Below are positions 36,819-45,478 of a stretch of 64,000 nucleotides of DNA, one piece after another. The position numbers and the translations under genes are program-made. The notes under the pieces were generated by a model that saw nothing but the letters and a program-made list of their open reading frames with translations, searched no databases and was not told the DNA's origin. This DNA is from Algoriphagus lutimaris (GTDB taxonomy: Bacteria; Bacteroidota; Bacteroidia; Cytophagales; Cyclobacteriaceae), in assembly GCF_017051705.1 (NCBI RefSeq), contig NZ_JAFIDJ010000001.1, positions 1,703,786 through 1,767,785 of the forward strand, given 5' to 3'. Positions within the stretch are counted from its first letter, which is position 1; each line of letters starts with the position of its first letter.

Positions 36819-37444
36819 TCAAATTCAGGCATCTCATTTTCCCTTACATAAGGAAAGCTTTCCAACATATTCAATCCATAATAGGTATTTAAGCCAGAAA
36901 TACCCACTCCTAAATAGCTAGATAAATCCAATTGTCCCAGTGAATTGATGACTTCATCAGGTACTTCAATTAATTCTACCGAACCGATAACGAAAATGCA
37001 ACCGTTTGGCAGTGAAATACTTTCAAGATGTTTCATCCCAATTTTCACTGGACTTTCCTTGACGAAGGGAGCGTAAAAATCCCCGATATATTCTTGCTGC
37101 AACTTCATTCGATCAAATTCGGATTCTCCTCTTCCCAATTTAGCCGAGGTGAAGTGTGCTTTTTTGATAAAGGATTCCGAAACATGGTTGATGGTGTAAA
37201 AACCGGTCTCCATAATATTCGGATAGGTATCTCTAGGGATTTCTGTTTGAGGCCTCATGATAAATCCCAGTTGGGCAGGACTGGACCCTAAATGAACCAC
37301 TGAGGAAAATATTGCAACATTTTCTTGATCGTCCACAGACTTAGTACCTATTAAGTTTGCTGGCTTGATCCCGGAAATCGAGTTGATCAAGTTCAATCGA
37401 AACTTCCGATCCATTTGGTCCAATTCTTCTTTTTGCAATTGCAT
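36815..37444 (-). CDS. Flavin reductase family protein (FMN-binding split barrel)
   Basis: 209 residues of the FMN-binding split-barrel fold: [32 protein letters not shown] and [29 protein letters not shown] are the usual FMN phosphate- and ring-contact regions (R-P-x5-RDT pattern), with a C-terminal [13 protein letters not shown] strand. It binds FMN and probably reduces it with NAD(P)H. As the neighbour of two photolyase-type flavoproteins it might supply reduced flavin or keep their chromophores reduced; this is inference from the shared operon. It stops 4 bases into the DUF2256 gene. Confidence 0.88.
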   Translation of the reverse strand: MQLQKEELDQMDRKFRLNLINSISGIKPANLIGTKSVDDQENVAIFSSVVHLGSSPAQLGFIMRPQTEIPRDTYPNIMETGFYTINHVSESFIKKAHFTSAKLGRGESEFDRMKLQQEYIGDFYAPFVKESPVKIGMKHLESISLPNGCIFVIGSVELIEVPDEVINSLGQLDLSSYLGVGISGLNTYYGLNMLESFPYVRENEMPEFE

Positions 37445-37486
37445 AATTCGTTTTTGCTTTATTTATCTTTTCACAAAATCAACGCC

Positions 37487-38578
37487 TTAATAAATTTCCT
37501 TCTTGCATCTCTTCCAAAAGGCAAAAAAGGACGGATAGTACCCTTTGACAGAACTTATCCAATCTCTGGGCTCTTCCTTTCCTTGGTAATGCAAGTTGGT
37601 TGGGTGCTCTTTGAAAATCAGGTTTTTGGGTTCTACAAGTTTCATCAAGTCTGCATACTCACCTACAAACACCTTTATTCCAGGGATGTTTTGGCTGAGC
37701 CCTAAGGCAAAATCAAGGCATTTTTGTTGGATAGGGTGTTTTTCAAAAAATGAAGGCTCCAACAAGAAAACTCGTTGGACACTCTCCCCCTGATACCAAT
37801 AAGGATCTAAATTGTAATAATTATAGACCAACGTAGTGGAAGAAGAATCTAACTGGGGAATCCCTACCTCTGGTAATTTGAATTCTACTTTAAAAAGTAA
37901 GGTATCTTTTAGAATGGAAGGAATTTCCATAACCTCAAAATCCGCATAGTCCACATCCAAGAAAGTATCTTCCTGATCACTTTGAAAGTACTTATTGATA
38001 TTGGATTGATTGGCGTAGTATTTCTTACTGGAATTTGATCCTGCCACCCATTGCCAACTTAAATGGTTACTAGCCAAATCCCCATCCAACAAATGACTGT
38101 ACAGCCATCGAGCAGGTTCCAGCCAATGAGATTGGGCAATATTGCAACAAATAGAAGCCACATACATTCGCATATGATTATGCATGTATCCCGTTTCATA
38201 TAATTCGAGGATGGCTTGGTCCATGGCCTCAATACCGGTTTTTGCCTGAATAACGGCTTGTGGAATTTTCCAATTTGAAATGGGCGTTTGAGTCTGTTTT
38301 AAGTCCTGGAAAATCACATCTTTTTTAGAGATCCAGATTTGCTGCCAATAATCTCTCCAGGCCAATTCTTGTATCAACTTCTCAGTTTGAGAAGCTGGAA
38401 GTTGAAGGGAATAAATATGATCCAGTACCTGTTTCGTGGAAATTACTCCTCTGGAAATGTAGGGACTCAAGCGGGTGACTGCTCCATCTTTGAAATTTCT
38501 GGTAGCTGCGTATTTTGCCGGTTGAATTTCCCGAATCCGTTGCTCAATAGCTGTTAATTTGGTTGGAAAAGAGTGCAC
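37487..38578 (-). CDS. Photolyase-related protein with the FAD domain first (FAD-binding domain protein)
   Basis: 363 residues from a GTG at 38578. The N-terminal 230 residues are the helical FAD domain of photolyases: LSPYISRGVISTKQVL, LIQELAWRDYWQQIW, AMDQAILELYETGYMHNHMRMYVAS, DLASNHLSWQWVAGSNSSKKYYANQ. The usual N-terminal antenna domain is missing from the front; instead residues about 255-350 (VQRVFLLEPSFFEK, then HPIQQKCLDFALGL and IPGIKVFVGEYADL) resemble that alpha/beta domain, as in a circular permutation. Whether it repairs DNA is unknown. Its start codon shares one base with the stop of the TIGR03643 gene (TAGTG). Confidence 0.87.
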   Translation of the reverse strand: MHSFPTKLTAIEQRIREIQPAKYAATRNFKDGAVTRLSPYISRGVISTKQVLDHIYSLQLPASQTEKLIQELAWRDYWQQIWISKKDVIFQDLKQTQTPISNWKIPQAVIQAKTGIEAMDQAILELYETGYMHNHMRMYVASICCNIAQSHWLEPARWLYSHLLDGDLASNHLSWQWVAGSNSSKKYYANQSNINKYFQSDQEDTFLDVDYADFEVMEIPSILKDTLLFKVEFKLPEVGIPQLDSSSTTLVYNYYNLDPYWYQGESVQRVFLLEPSFFEKHPIQQKCLDFALGLSQNIPGIKVFVGEYADLMKLVEPKNLIFKEHPTNLHYQGKEEPRDWISSVKGYYPSFFAFWKRCKKEIY

Positions 38579-38841
38579 TAGGTAATCTTATTTAGGGAGA
38601 TACTTCGTTGTCTGGAACATTTAAACCGGGTGATATCCTCACTTCTTTTTTTCAAATGTTTTTGGCTGACCCCACTGTTCACCCGCTTCCTCCACATTTT
38701 AAAGGAACTTTCTTTCAGTTCTCTTCTCATGAGTTTGATTACTTGAGACTCTGAAAGTCCAAATTGGGATTCAATAGCTTCGAAGGGAGTTCTATCCTCC
38801 CAAGCCATTTCTATAATTCGATCTAATTCTCTATCGGTCAT
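38578..38841 (-). CDS. TIGR03643/DUF2805 family small protein
   Basis: 87 residues, helical. LDRIIEMAWEDRTPFEAIESQFGLSESQVIKLMRRELKESSFKMWRKRVNSG looks like an HTH (EAIESQFGLSESQVIKLMR) followed by the conserved S-F-K-x-WRKRV motif, the signature of this family found beside photolyase and cryptochrome genes. The basic C-terminus (HLKKRSEDITRFKC) would suit nucleic-acid binding. It is the first gene of the light/flavin operon on the minus strand. Confidence 0.87.
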   Translation of the reverse strand: MTDRELDRIIEMAWEDRTPFEAIESQFGLSESQVIKLMRRELKESSFKMWRKRVNSGVSQKHLKKRSEDITRFKCSRQRSISLNKIT

Positions 38842-39148
38842 ATAAAATTCATCTTCAAATTGGAATTGGAAAGACCTATTTCCTTTGAATTAATTTCTAC
38901 TTAGATAAAGCTGATCGGCCTGAAAAATGTTTGAAAGGATATTAAAATTATAGGCACAAATTCTTCAAAAAAGAGGGGACTTGAGTTTTTTAGGATAGAC
39001 TAAAGTACATATCAAATCAGGAAGAAATTTTGGACCAAGAGCCTCCAAAAATAGCAATGGTTAAGACTATTGTAAATTAAAATAGTTGTAAAACATTCAA
39101 AAATCACTAATTACCATATGCACTATTTTTTTGTCATGATTTTAATTT
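38842..39148. other. Gene-free region upstream of the light/flavin operon
   Basis: 307 bp, AT-rich. It should contain the promoter for the TIGR03643-photolyase operon (minus) but I see no exact TAnnTTTG box. No coding remnant or hairpin with T-run was recognised. Confidence 0.45.
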
Positions 39149-40168
39149 TTAATTAGGGTTAGGTAAAGTTATGATGTACTCAAGTTCTGGTTGAGCAGAA
39201 ATTTTATATTGTGTATTAATTATGATGGATCCTTTTAAATCGCTCGGAATATCTTTAATTATTTTTGGAGTAGTTAAGCCGCTTTTATTAATTCCTATTT
39301 TTTCATCCTTATACACTTGTATTTCAGTAAGGATTAAGAGTTGAGAAAAACCCCTAATTTTTTTTTCATCTAAAGTGGTTTGTCTCTTATCAAATAAAAT
39401 TTCTCCATTCAACTTACTTTCTATCGGATTTAAATGGAACATTGCTTCCTTACTCAGATCAAATATTTTTTCCTCTTTTTGATAATGCTTAATTTGAGTT
39501 TTTTCTTCGGGAATGCCTGCTTTTTTAAGACCGATAGATAGTTCAATTTTTTCAGGGATAAAGATAGTATCCCCATTAACCTGATTCATCAAATTTAAAA
39601 AGATTGAAACCTGCTGTTCCTTTGCTAAAGCATTTTGCATAGTTTCACTTATAATTATATCAGGTTTATCATTAAAATCTATTTGATATTTAGTTGCGTC
39701 TTCCCTTTCTAATTTTATGTTATAATCTTTCAATCCTAATTTTGAAATTATACCTTGAAGAATTTCAAAACTTAATGGATTTATTTCTAAAAATGTGTAT
39801 TTAATTTTTTGTTTTGAATATCTAAAAATTATAGGAAGAATAAGTGTTGCAAATGGCCCAGTCCCAGCATATAGAATATGAAGAGACTTTTGCTTTTTAA
39901 TTTTTTCCTGAATGGCTTTATTTATTCCTCGAATAAATTGCCTAGTTCTAATCAAATCATCAAGACAAAGAGCTGCCCAAAAAGTACCTAAGGCCCATCC
40001 ATTATCAAACCCAATATCATTTCTTCCTTTTTCAATATCTATATTTTGCCCACAAACCTTATTTAATAAGAGTTTATATTCTTTTGAAGCAATTGATAAT
40101 TTGTGGTAATCAAGATTATCTTCAAAATATTCTGAAGTAATTCGTATTATTTCTTTTTGTATGTCCAT
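39149..40168 (-). CDS. PRMT-like SAM-dependent methyltransferase, AT-rich
   Basis: 339 residues. A class I SAM fold begins near residue 93: LHILYAGTGPFATLILPI (motif I, GxGPxA), FLEINPLSFEILQ (acidic end of beta2), EDATKYQ, and PDIIISETMQNAL, which matches the SE-double-E region of protein arginine methyltransferases in position but with only one Glu. The C-terminal part (FIPEKIELSIGL) resembles the beta-barrel of that family. The N-terminal 90 residues are helical. The gene is visibly more AT-rich than its neighbours and Lys/Ile-rich, which suggests transfer. Substrate unknown. Confidence 0.75.
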   Translation of the reverse strand: MDIQKEIIRITSEYFEDNLDYHKLSIASKEYKLLLNKVCGQNIDIEKGRNDIGFDNGWALGTFWAALCLDDLIRTRQFIRGINKAIQEKIKKQKSLHILYAGTGPFATLILPIIFRYSKQKIKYTFLEINPLSFEILQGIISKLGLKDYNIKLEREDATKYQIDFNDKPDIIISETMQNALAKEQQVSIFLNLMNQVNGDTIFIPEKIELSIGLKKAGIPEEKTQIKHYQKEEKIFDLSKEAMFHLNPIESKLNGEILFDKRQTTLDEKKIRGFSQLLILTEIQVYKDEKIGINKSGLTTPKIIKDIPSDLKGSIIINTQYKISAQPELEYIITLPNPN

Positions 40169-40289
40169 GGATGGGAATTGCTATTTTTTTTAAAAAATTT
40201 ATCTAACGATTTTATGTAGGAAGTTTTTTTTACCCATTAAACCTAGCAAACTTTTTTGTATTAGTAATCAATCCATACGGCCCCTGATC

Positions 40290-40432
40290 CTTGATTATCC
40301 GACAACAAACGACTACAAACGGATACAAACGACTAACTCCCGACTCTGCCCTCTGCCATCCCCCAACTTTGACTTATCGATTTTCCTCTAGCGAAATCAC
40401 AAATCAATTTTTCACATAAAACAATACACATT
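40290..40432 (+). repeat. Duplicated upstream block with four 10-bp iteron-like units (copy 2)
   Basis: GACAACAAAC (40301), GACTACAAAC (40311), GGATACAAAC (40321) and GACTAACTCC (40331) are consecutive 10-mers. The whole stretch to the ssb start matches 31923-32065, with scattered substitutions, so the duplication carried the control region with the gene. The 264-bp gap from 40169 holds nothing else. Confidence 0.75.
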
Positions 40433-40819
40433 ATGAACACGCTAAGAAACAGAGTACAGTTGATCGGACGTCTAGGATCCAAAGTAGAAATCAAAAATCT
40501 GGATGGCAACAAAACCATCGGCAAGGTATCCCTAGCTACCAATGAATACTACAAAAATCAAAAAGGGGAGCGAGTGGAAGATACCACCTGGCACAACCTA
40601 GTTGCCTGGGGTAAGCAAGCACAACTATTGGACAAGTATACTGATAAGGGTTCAGAGATCGCCATTGAAGGAAAGCTCAGCAATCGCTCCTTTGAAGACA
40701 AGGAAGGCAACAAGCGATATGTGACCGAAGTGATCGTCCAAAACATTTTGTTGATGGGTGATAGAAAATCCAGTATTTCTCCAACATCAGAGGAGACAGA
40801 AGGTGATTTGCCATTTTGA
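40433..40819 (+). CDS. ssb: Single-stranded DNA-binding protein (copy 2)
   Basis: 128 residues, the same OB fold as copy 1 (MNTLRNRVQLIGRLGSKVEI; HNLVAWGKQAQLLDKY) and an acidic tip ending EGDLPF. It differs from copy 1 at residues 29, 33, 67 and 87 in the fold and in the linker (KSSISPTSEETEG). Nucleotide differences are scattered, many at third positions, so both copies appear to be under selection. Its own perfect-palindrome terminator follows. It is unclear which copy is the housekeeping gene. Confidence 0.95.
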   Translation: MNTLRNRVQLIGRLGSKVEIKNLDGNKTIGKVSLATNEYYKNQKGERVEDTTWHNLVAWGKQAQLLDKYTDKGSEIAIEGKLSNRSFEDKEGNKRYVTEVIVQNILLMGDRKSSISPTSEETEGDLPF

Positions 40820-40836
40820 AATATTAGAACCTAATA

Positions 40837-40870
40837 AAAAGGTCGTGACTGGATCCAGTCACGACCTTTT
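40837..40870. terminator. Terminator after ssb copy 2 (34-bp perfect palindrome)
   Basis: The left arm 40837-40853 and right arm 40854-40870 are fully complementary (AAAAGGTCGTGACTGGA and its complement), giving a 15-bp-plus stem with a T-run at the end. It can work in both directions. Confidence 0.9.
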
Positions 40871-41207
40871 GTGTGTTTTTGGTAAAAGATAATGGAGATA
40901 CAACTGTTATGAAATACGCCTACAGTGAGATATACTCTGTAAGATAAAACCCGAATTACCCGTCTGGGATAATATCCTACCCCTAATTACCTAACTGAAC
41001 TACTATCATTTTTTCGCGACTGAAAGAAGCCTATTTCCATTTTATTTCTAAGTATTTCAGAGATACTCCATAAAACATCTTGGTTATAGCTTGATCTCAA
41101 ATTTATCAACCCAAAGGGCTATCCTTGATTATTTCGCGATCCGCCAAAGGCGGTGAACTTATTTCAATTGTATTTCTAACTAATTCCTGCTTCATACTTC
41201 CTACTTC
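40871..41207. repeat. Gene-free region with TACGC unit and heptad tract (C)
   Basis: GAAATACGCCTACAGTGAGA at 40911 is another variant of the TACGC unit. On the minus strand, starting in the stop codon of the acylase gene, GGAAGTAGGAAGTAGGAAGT and then GAAATAC, GAAATAA and further 7-mers follow to about 41003. A CCGCC-TTT-GGCGG hairpin lies at about 41140-41153. No gene was recognised. Confidence 0.6.
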
Positions 41208-43397
41208 CTACTTCCCGTCCCTTTTCCCCGGCTTATATATCTCCTCCGCCCTAGCCTCAATATCTTCTCGATAATAGGCTACTTCCTTAAATTCCACATC
41301 AGCATACCGCTGTGCTTGGTCATCAAAATGAGGTGAATTCGGATCAGCATTTTGGCCTCCTGCCAACATGGACTTGGCTTTTACTTTCTCTCCAAATTCT
41401 ACGACTGCCACAAAGCTATTTCCTCTATACCCATACAACCTCTTAGTTTCTGGAGTAGATCTAGCACCATATGCAGCCAATGCTCCCCAGGTACCTGAAG
41501 CTAAACCAACTGGTACATAAGGCTTGTTATCATCAAATTTTAAATCAATATCGCCAGTTAAGCGCTGAAATCTATTGATTTCTGACCAAGGAGTATTCCA
41601 GGTTCCAAAATCAGCATTCATTTGCTCCAAAGTAGTCTTAAACGCTGCTATCAATTCAGTAGCAGAGGGAGATGGCACTGTACCTTTACCCTCATTGAAT
41701 TCCAGTAAATTGTTAATGTTTCCATGGTTTCTCATAAAATTCATTCCAAAGAAATGAGCAAGAGACATTGCCACAGATTCTTTACTTGTACGGTAATCCC
41801 AATCTTCTAAAACTTTTATAGGTTCCGTCAGTTCAGGGTCAGCAATTCCTTTTTGATCATAGGCTTTCGATAGCATAGGAATCAATTTTTCGAATGCCGG
41901 TAAATACGGATCATATGCCAATTCAATTAGTTTGTCTAGCGTCAGATCTTTGGCATCACTGAGCACTTTGACTGCATGCACTCCTCTATAATTTTCTGCT
42001 TCTGGAGCCATATAAGCAGGGTAATCTTCTTTTTTAGGGCTATATTCTGCTGCCGCCGTAAATGGAGTTGAATTACAATTTTGAATCCATCCATTCGCCG
42101 GGTTTAAAATCACAATACTTTCATCTACCGTATGTAAACCCAACCAATCCGTATTTGGATCTGAGCCATCAACTGGTTTAGAGAAATCAAACTCTTCATT
42201 TCTTTTGGGAATAAAATTTCCATGGAAGTAGGCAATATTCCCTTCCGCATCCGCAAAGACCGTATTATTTGAAGAGTTGGTTCGGATGTTCATCATTTCT
42301 TTGAACTCCGCATGGTTATTCAACTTGGTTCGGGTAAAGCTCTGAGTCAAAGCATTGACAGGATCCCAATTAATTTTGGTCACCACCCATTGATCGTCTA
42401 GTTTATGAGTTACCGGACCATGATGAGTACGGTACATAGTGAATGATTTTTCCTTTAATTCATTACCATCTTTATATTTTAAGGTAATGGGAAGCTCAGA
42501 TACATTCCTGGTTTCCTCTCCATACTTATAGGTCAATTTCCCCTCAGCTTCACTCACATCTTCCACGAATTCATCAATGAAATCAACACCAGTAGAAGTG
42601 TGCATCCATCCGGTTTTCTCGTTAAACCCCTGATATACAAAAAACTGCCCCCAGGTCACCGCACCATAGGCATTTAAGCCTTCTTCACTGACCACATGAA
42701 TTTCAGGTCTGAAATAAAAAGAGGTGTGCGGGTTAATTAAAAGCATGGCATTTCCTGATTCCGTCAGTTCCCCCGAAATCGCAAACCCATTGGAACCCTT
42801 AGGTTCTTCAGTTAAATCAATCGGATTCAAACCACTCCCGAATTCATTCAAGGCCAAGGATTGATCATCCCCGTAAAAAGCAGCAATTCTTCGGGTAGGA
42901 ATCTGCTCGATATCTCCACCTATGGAACCCTCTGAGAAAAACATGGGCATCCATGGTTCATAATGAGTGATCACCTGAGGATTGACTTCTGGGTGTGTTG
43001 CCAAGTAATAATTAACTCCATCAGCAAAGGCAATGCATAATTCCTTTAGCCAATCTGGAGCAGCTTCATATGCTGCTTTGGCTTCAGCTTCCGTCATGTA
43101 TAAATTCGCCCGCAAATCTGAATAAATTGCTTGCTCTCCTTCTAACTCCGCCAACCTTCCAGTAGCCCAAACATAGTTTCTTTCCACCCTTCTAAAATCG
43201 TCCTCACACTGTGCATATAGCATTCCAAATACTGCATCCGCATCGGTTTCCCCATAAATATGTGGAACTCCAAAATCGTCCCGGATGATCTCCACTTTTT
43301 CGGCAGTGGCTTCCCATCTTTCTTGCTCTGTCAGTTCTTTGGGTTGGCAAGCAAATACCAACATTGGCAATGCCAAATAGAGTAATCTAAACTTCAT
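41208..43397 (-). CDS. Penicillin acylase family lipoprotein (Ntn hydrolase)
   Basis: 729 residues. Lipoprotein signal with VFAC (Cys17). The alpha-chain region (VEIIRDDFGVPHIYGETDADAVFGMLYAQ) is followed by the autocatalytic site: G201-Ser202-Asn-Gly-Phe, where Ser202 becomes the N-terminal nucleophile of the beta chain after cleavage. INPHTSFYFRPEIHVVS and NNTVFADAEGNIAYFHGNF are further family blocks. It hydrolyses amides such as acyl-homoserine lactones, beta-lactam side chains or other N-acyl compounds; the substrate is not predictable. Its stop codon lies inside a heptad repeat tract. Confidence 0.93.
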   Translation of the reverse strand: MKFRLLYLALPMLVFACQPKELTEQERWEATAEKVEIIRDDFGVPHIYGETDADAVFGMLYAQCEDDFRRVERNYVWATGRLAELEGEQAIYSDLRANLYMTEAEAKAAYEAAPDWLKELCIAFADGVNYYLATHPEVNPQVITHYEPWMPMFFSEGSIGGDIEQIPTRRIAAFYGDDQSLALNEFGSGLNPIDLTEEPKGSNGFAISGELTESGNAMLLINPHTSFYFRPEIHVVSEEGLNAYGAVTWGQFFVYQGFNEKTGWMHTSTGVDFIDEFVEDVSEAEGKLTYKYGEETRNVSELPITLKYKDGNELKEKSFTMYRTHHGPVTHKLDDQWVVTKINWDPVNALTQSFTRTKLNNHAEFKEMMNIRTNSSNNTVFADAEGNIAYFHGNFIPKRNEEFDFSKPVDGSDPNTDWLGLHTVDESIVILNPANGWIQNCNSTPFTAAAEYSPKKEDYPAYMAPEAENYRGVHAVKVLSDAKDLTLDKLIELAYDPYLPAFEKLIPMLSKAYDQKGIADPELTEPIKVLEDWDYRTSKESVAMSLAHFFGMNFMRNHGNINNLLEFNEGKGTVPSPSATELIAAFKTTLEQMNADFGTWNTPWSEINRFQRLTGDIDLKFDDNKPYVPVGLASGTWGALAAYGARSTPETKRLYGYRGNSFVAVVEFGEKVKAKSMLAGGQNADPNSPHFDDQAQRYADVEFKEVAYYREDIEARAEEIYKPGKRDGK

Positions 43398-43482
43398 CTG
43401 TGTTTTAATTTTGGGTGGTTTGAAGGAATGATATCCTTAGTGTCGAAAATAAGCTATTTGTTTTCAGTGGGCAACCCAATTT

Positions 43483-44373
43483 TTACCGATGCTGCTGATA
43501 ATAATTTGGGCTGAATTTTTCTTTTAGATCAGAAATTATGCTTTCTGGAAGGGTCAGACTCTCTTCATACCCTTTCAACATTTTTTGAACTTGCTCTATA
43601 GCGCTTGTTCCTATGATCAAAGAACCCACTGCAGTTGGCAGCAGTCCAAATTTGATTAAAAAGGCTTCTGGGGAAAACCCAGATTCTTGAATTATCCCTT
43701 TCATTGCTTTAACTTCTTCTACCGATCTATCCAAATACTCACCTGCAGGCTTACTGATAAGCATGCCTTTGGCGAAACTCCCTCGTACCAACACCTTTGT
43801 TTCAGTTGTAGCAATCAAAGGGAAAGCAGCTTCCTCAGGTCTCCTGTCCAACGGAGAATATTGCATCATGATGGTAGCGGGCTTACCTTCTGTCAATACT
43901 TTTCGAATCACATTGGAGCGAATCGATGAAATACCGAATTCGCGGATTTTACCTTGCCCTTTTAGTATTTCAAACGCCTCCAAGGTCTCCTCCCAAGGGT
44001 CATCAATCGTACCACCATGTAACTGGTAAAGATCTATAAAATCAGTTTGTAGCCTTTTTAAGCTTTTTTCAACTGCTTCCAAAATGTAGGATTTCCTCGG
44101 GTTCCAATCCCAGCCATTCCCATCGGGGCGCAATTGATTTCCGACTTTAGTAGCCAATACCACTTGGTTTCTTTTGCCTTTAATAGCCCTACCCACCATT
44201 TCTTCATTGAACCCCTTCTGGTATAAATCGGCAGTGTCTAAAAGATTGATTCCCCCAGAAATAGCTGCATCTATTATTTTTTGGCTCAACCCATAATCTT
44301 CAGGAAGAGACATACATCCTAGACCAATTGAAGAAATTTGAACCTCAGAGGAGGAAAGATTGATCATTTTCAT
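43483..44373 (-). CDS. Aldo/keto reductase
   Basis: 296 residues, TIM-barrel. GLGCMSLPEDYGL and NLLDTADLYQKGFNEEMVGRAIKGKRNQVVLATKVG include the catalytic Asp and Tyr (DTADLY) and Lys (ATKVG); DFIDLYQLHGG includes the active-site His (LHG). The NADPH-binding end is SLIIGTSAIEQVQ. It reduces an aldehyde or ketone; no substrate is apparent. Divergent from pfkA with 129 bases between. Confidence 0.9.
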   Translation of the reverse strand: MKMINLSSSEVQISSIGLGCMSLPEDYGLSQKIIDAAISGGINLLDTADLYQKGFNEEMVGRAIKGKRNQVVLATKVGNQLRPDGNGWDWNPRKSYILEAVEKSLKRLQTDFIDLYQLHGGTIDDPWEETLEAFEILKGQGKIREFGISSIRSNVIRKVLTEGKPATIMMQYSPLDRRPEEAAFPLIATTETKVLVRGSFAKGMLISKPAGEYLDRSVEEVKAMKGIIQESGFSPEAFLIKFGLLPTAVGSLIIGTSAIEQVQKMLKGYEESLTLPESIISDLKEKFSPNYYQQHR

Positions 44374-44475
44374 AAAAAATTAAACTGTTTTTAACCTAAA
44401 TATCTTGTTTTGTAATAAAGCCGATTTTTTTGTGCTTTTAAAATCAACCTTCTTAAATATTCCTCCATTAATCCC

Positions 44476-44483
44476 TATTTTTG
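44476..44483 (+). promoter_or_regulatory. -7 box of pfkA
   Basis: TATTTTTG matches the Bacteroidota -7 consensus TAnnTTTG. It lies 20 bases before the ATG, giving a short leader. A clear -33 TTTG at proper spacing is missing. Confidence 0.45.
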
Positions 44484-44502
44484 AAATCTTAAACCTATTA
44501 AA

Positions 44503-45477
44503 ATGAAAAAGATCGCAGTTTTTACTTCTGGTGGAGATAGTCCTGGCATGAATGCCTGTGTTAGAGCAGTTGTCAGAACAGCTATTTACAAAGGACTGGA
44601 TGTTTACGGAATATATAGAGGATATGAGGGAATGATCGAGGGCGACATCAAAAAGTTGTATTCTCATTCAGTAAGCAATATTATTCAACGAGGTGGAACG
44701 ATTTTAAAATCTGCCAGATCCATGGAGTTTAAAACTCCAGAAGGCCGAAAGCAAGCCTATGACAACTTGGTGGCCAATGGCATTGAAGGCATTGTAGCCA
44801 TTGGAGGAGACGGGACTTTTACAGGTGCCAAAATATTTCAGGAAGAATACGGGATACCAACGGTAGGATGCCCTGGCACGATAGATAACGACCTATATGG
44901 TACGGATTATACCATCGGTTTTGACACTGCGGTCAATACCGCTTTAGAAGCTATTGATAAAATTCGTGATACTGCAGCGGCACACGATCGAATCTTTTTT
45001 ATTGAAGTAATGGGAAGAGATGCAGGATTTATAGCTGTAGATTGTGGTATTGGTGGTGGAGCCGAATTCGTGATGGTTCCTGAAACCAAAACAGATCTAA
45101 ACAAAGTGGTCAAAAGCATGAAAAATCTTCGTAAAAATAAGTCTTCCAGTATCGTGGTGGTAGCTGAAGGTGATGATGAAGGCAATGCTGAGGTCATTAT
45201 GAACAAAGTAAAAGAACGCATCAAAGACGAAAATAAAGATTTTAAAGTAACTACTTTAGGTCATATCCAACGTGGAGGAAGCCCAACCGCCAGAGACCGT
45301 GTATTAGGAAGCTTATGTGGCATGGCAGCTGTGGAAGGATTGCTTGATGGAAAAATGAACTGCATGGCAGGTGTGATGAACCAACAAATAGTTTATACCC
45401 CTTTTGCTGATTGCATCGGCAAAGAAAAGCTATTAAGTAACGAGCATTTAAAATTGATGGAAATTTTAAGTATCTAA
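44503..45477 (+). CDS. pfkA: ATP-dependent 6-phosphofructokinase
   Basis: 324 residues, bacterial PfkA size. ATP site FTSGGDSPGMNACVRAVVR (8-26), catalytic GTIDNDLYGTDYTIGFDTA with the proton-acceptor Asp in TIDND, and fructose-6-phosphate segment FIEVMGRDAGF; TLGHIQRGGSPTARDR is the effector/substrate region. It commits fructose-6-phosphate to glycolysis. The Gly after GGD that favours ATP over PPi is present. A small membrane protein gene starts one base after its stop. Pyruvate kinase is encoded 6 kb away. Confidence 0.97.
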   Translation: MKKIAVFTSGGDSPGMNACVRAVVRTAIYKGLDVYGIYRGYEGMIEGDIKKLYSHSVSNIIQRGGTILKSARSMEFKTPEGRKQAYDNLVANGIEGIVAIGGDGTFTGAKIFQEEYGIPTVGCPGTIDNDLYGTDYTIGFDTAVNTALEAIDKIRDTAAAHDRIFFIEVMGRDAGFIAVDCGIGGGAEFVMVPETKTDLNKVVKSMKNLRKNKSSSIVVVAEGDDEGNAEVIMNKVKERIKDENKDFKVTTLGHIQRGGSPTARDRVLGSLCGMAAVEGLLDGKMNCMAGVMNQQIVYTPFADCIGKEKLLSNEHLKLMEILSI

Positions 45478-45478
45478 T

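Noticed and set aside
31921-40819. Assembly duplication of ssb
   Set aside because: The copies differ at scattered bases and have different downstream sequence and terminators, so they are real paralogs.
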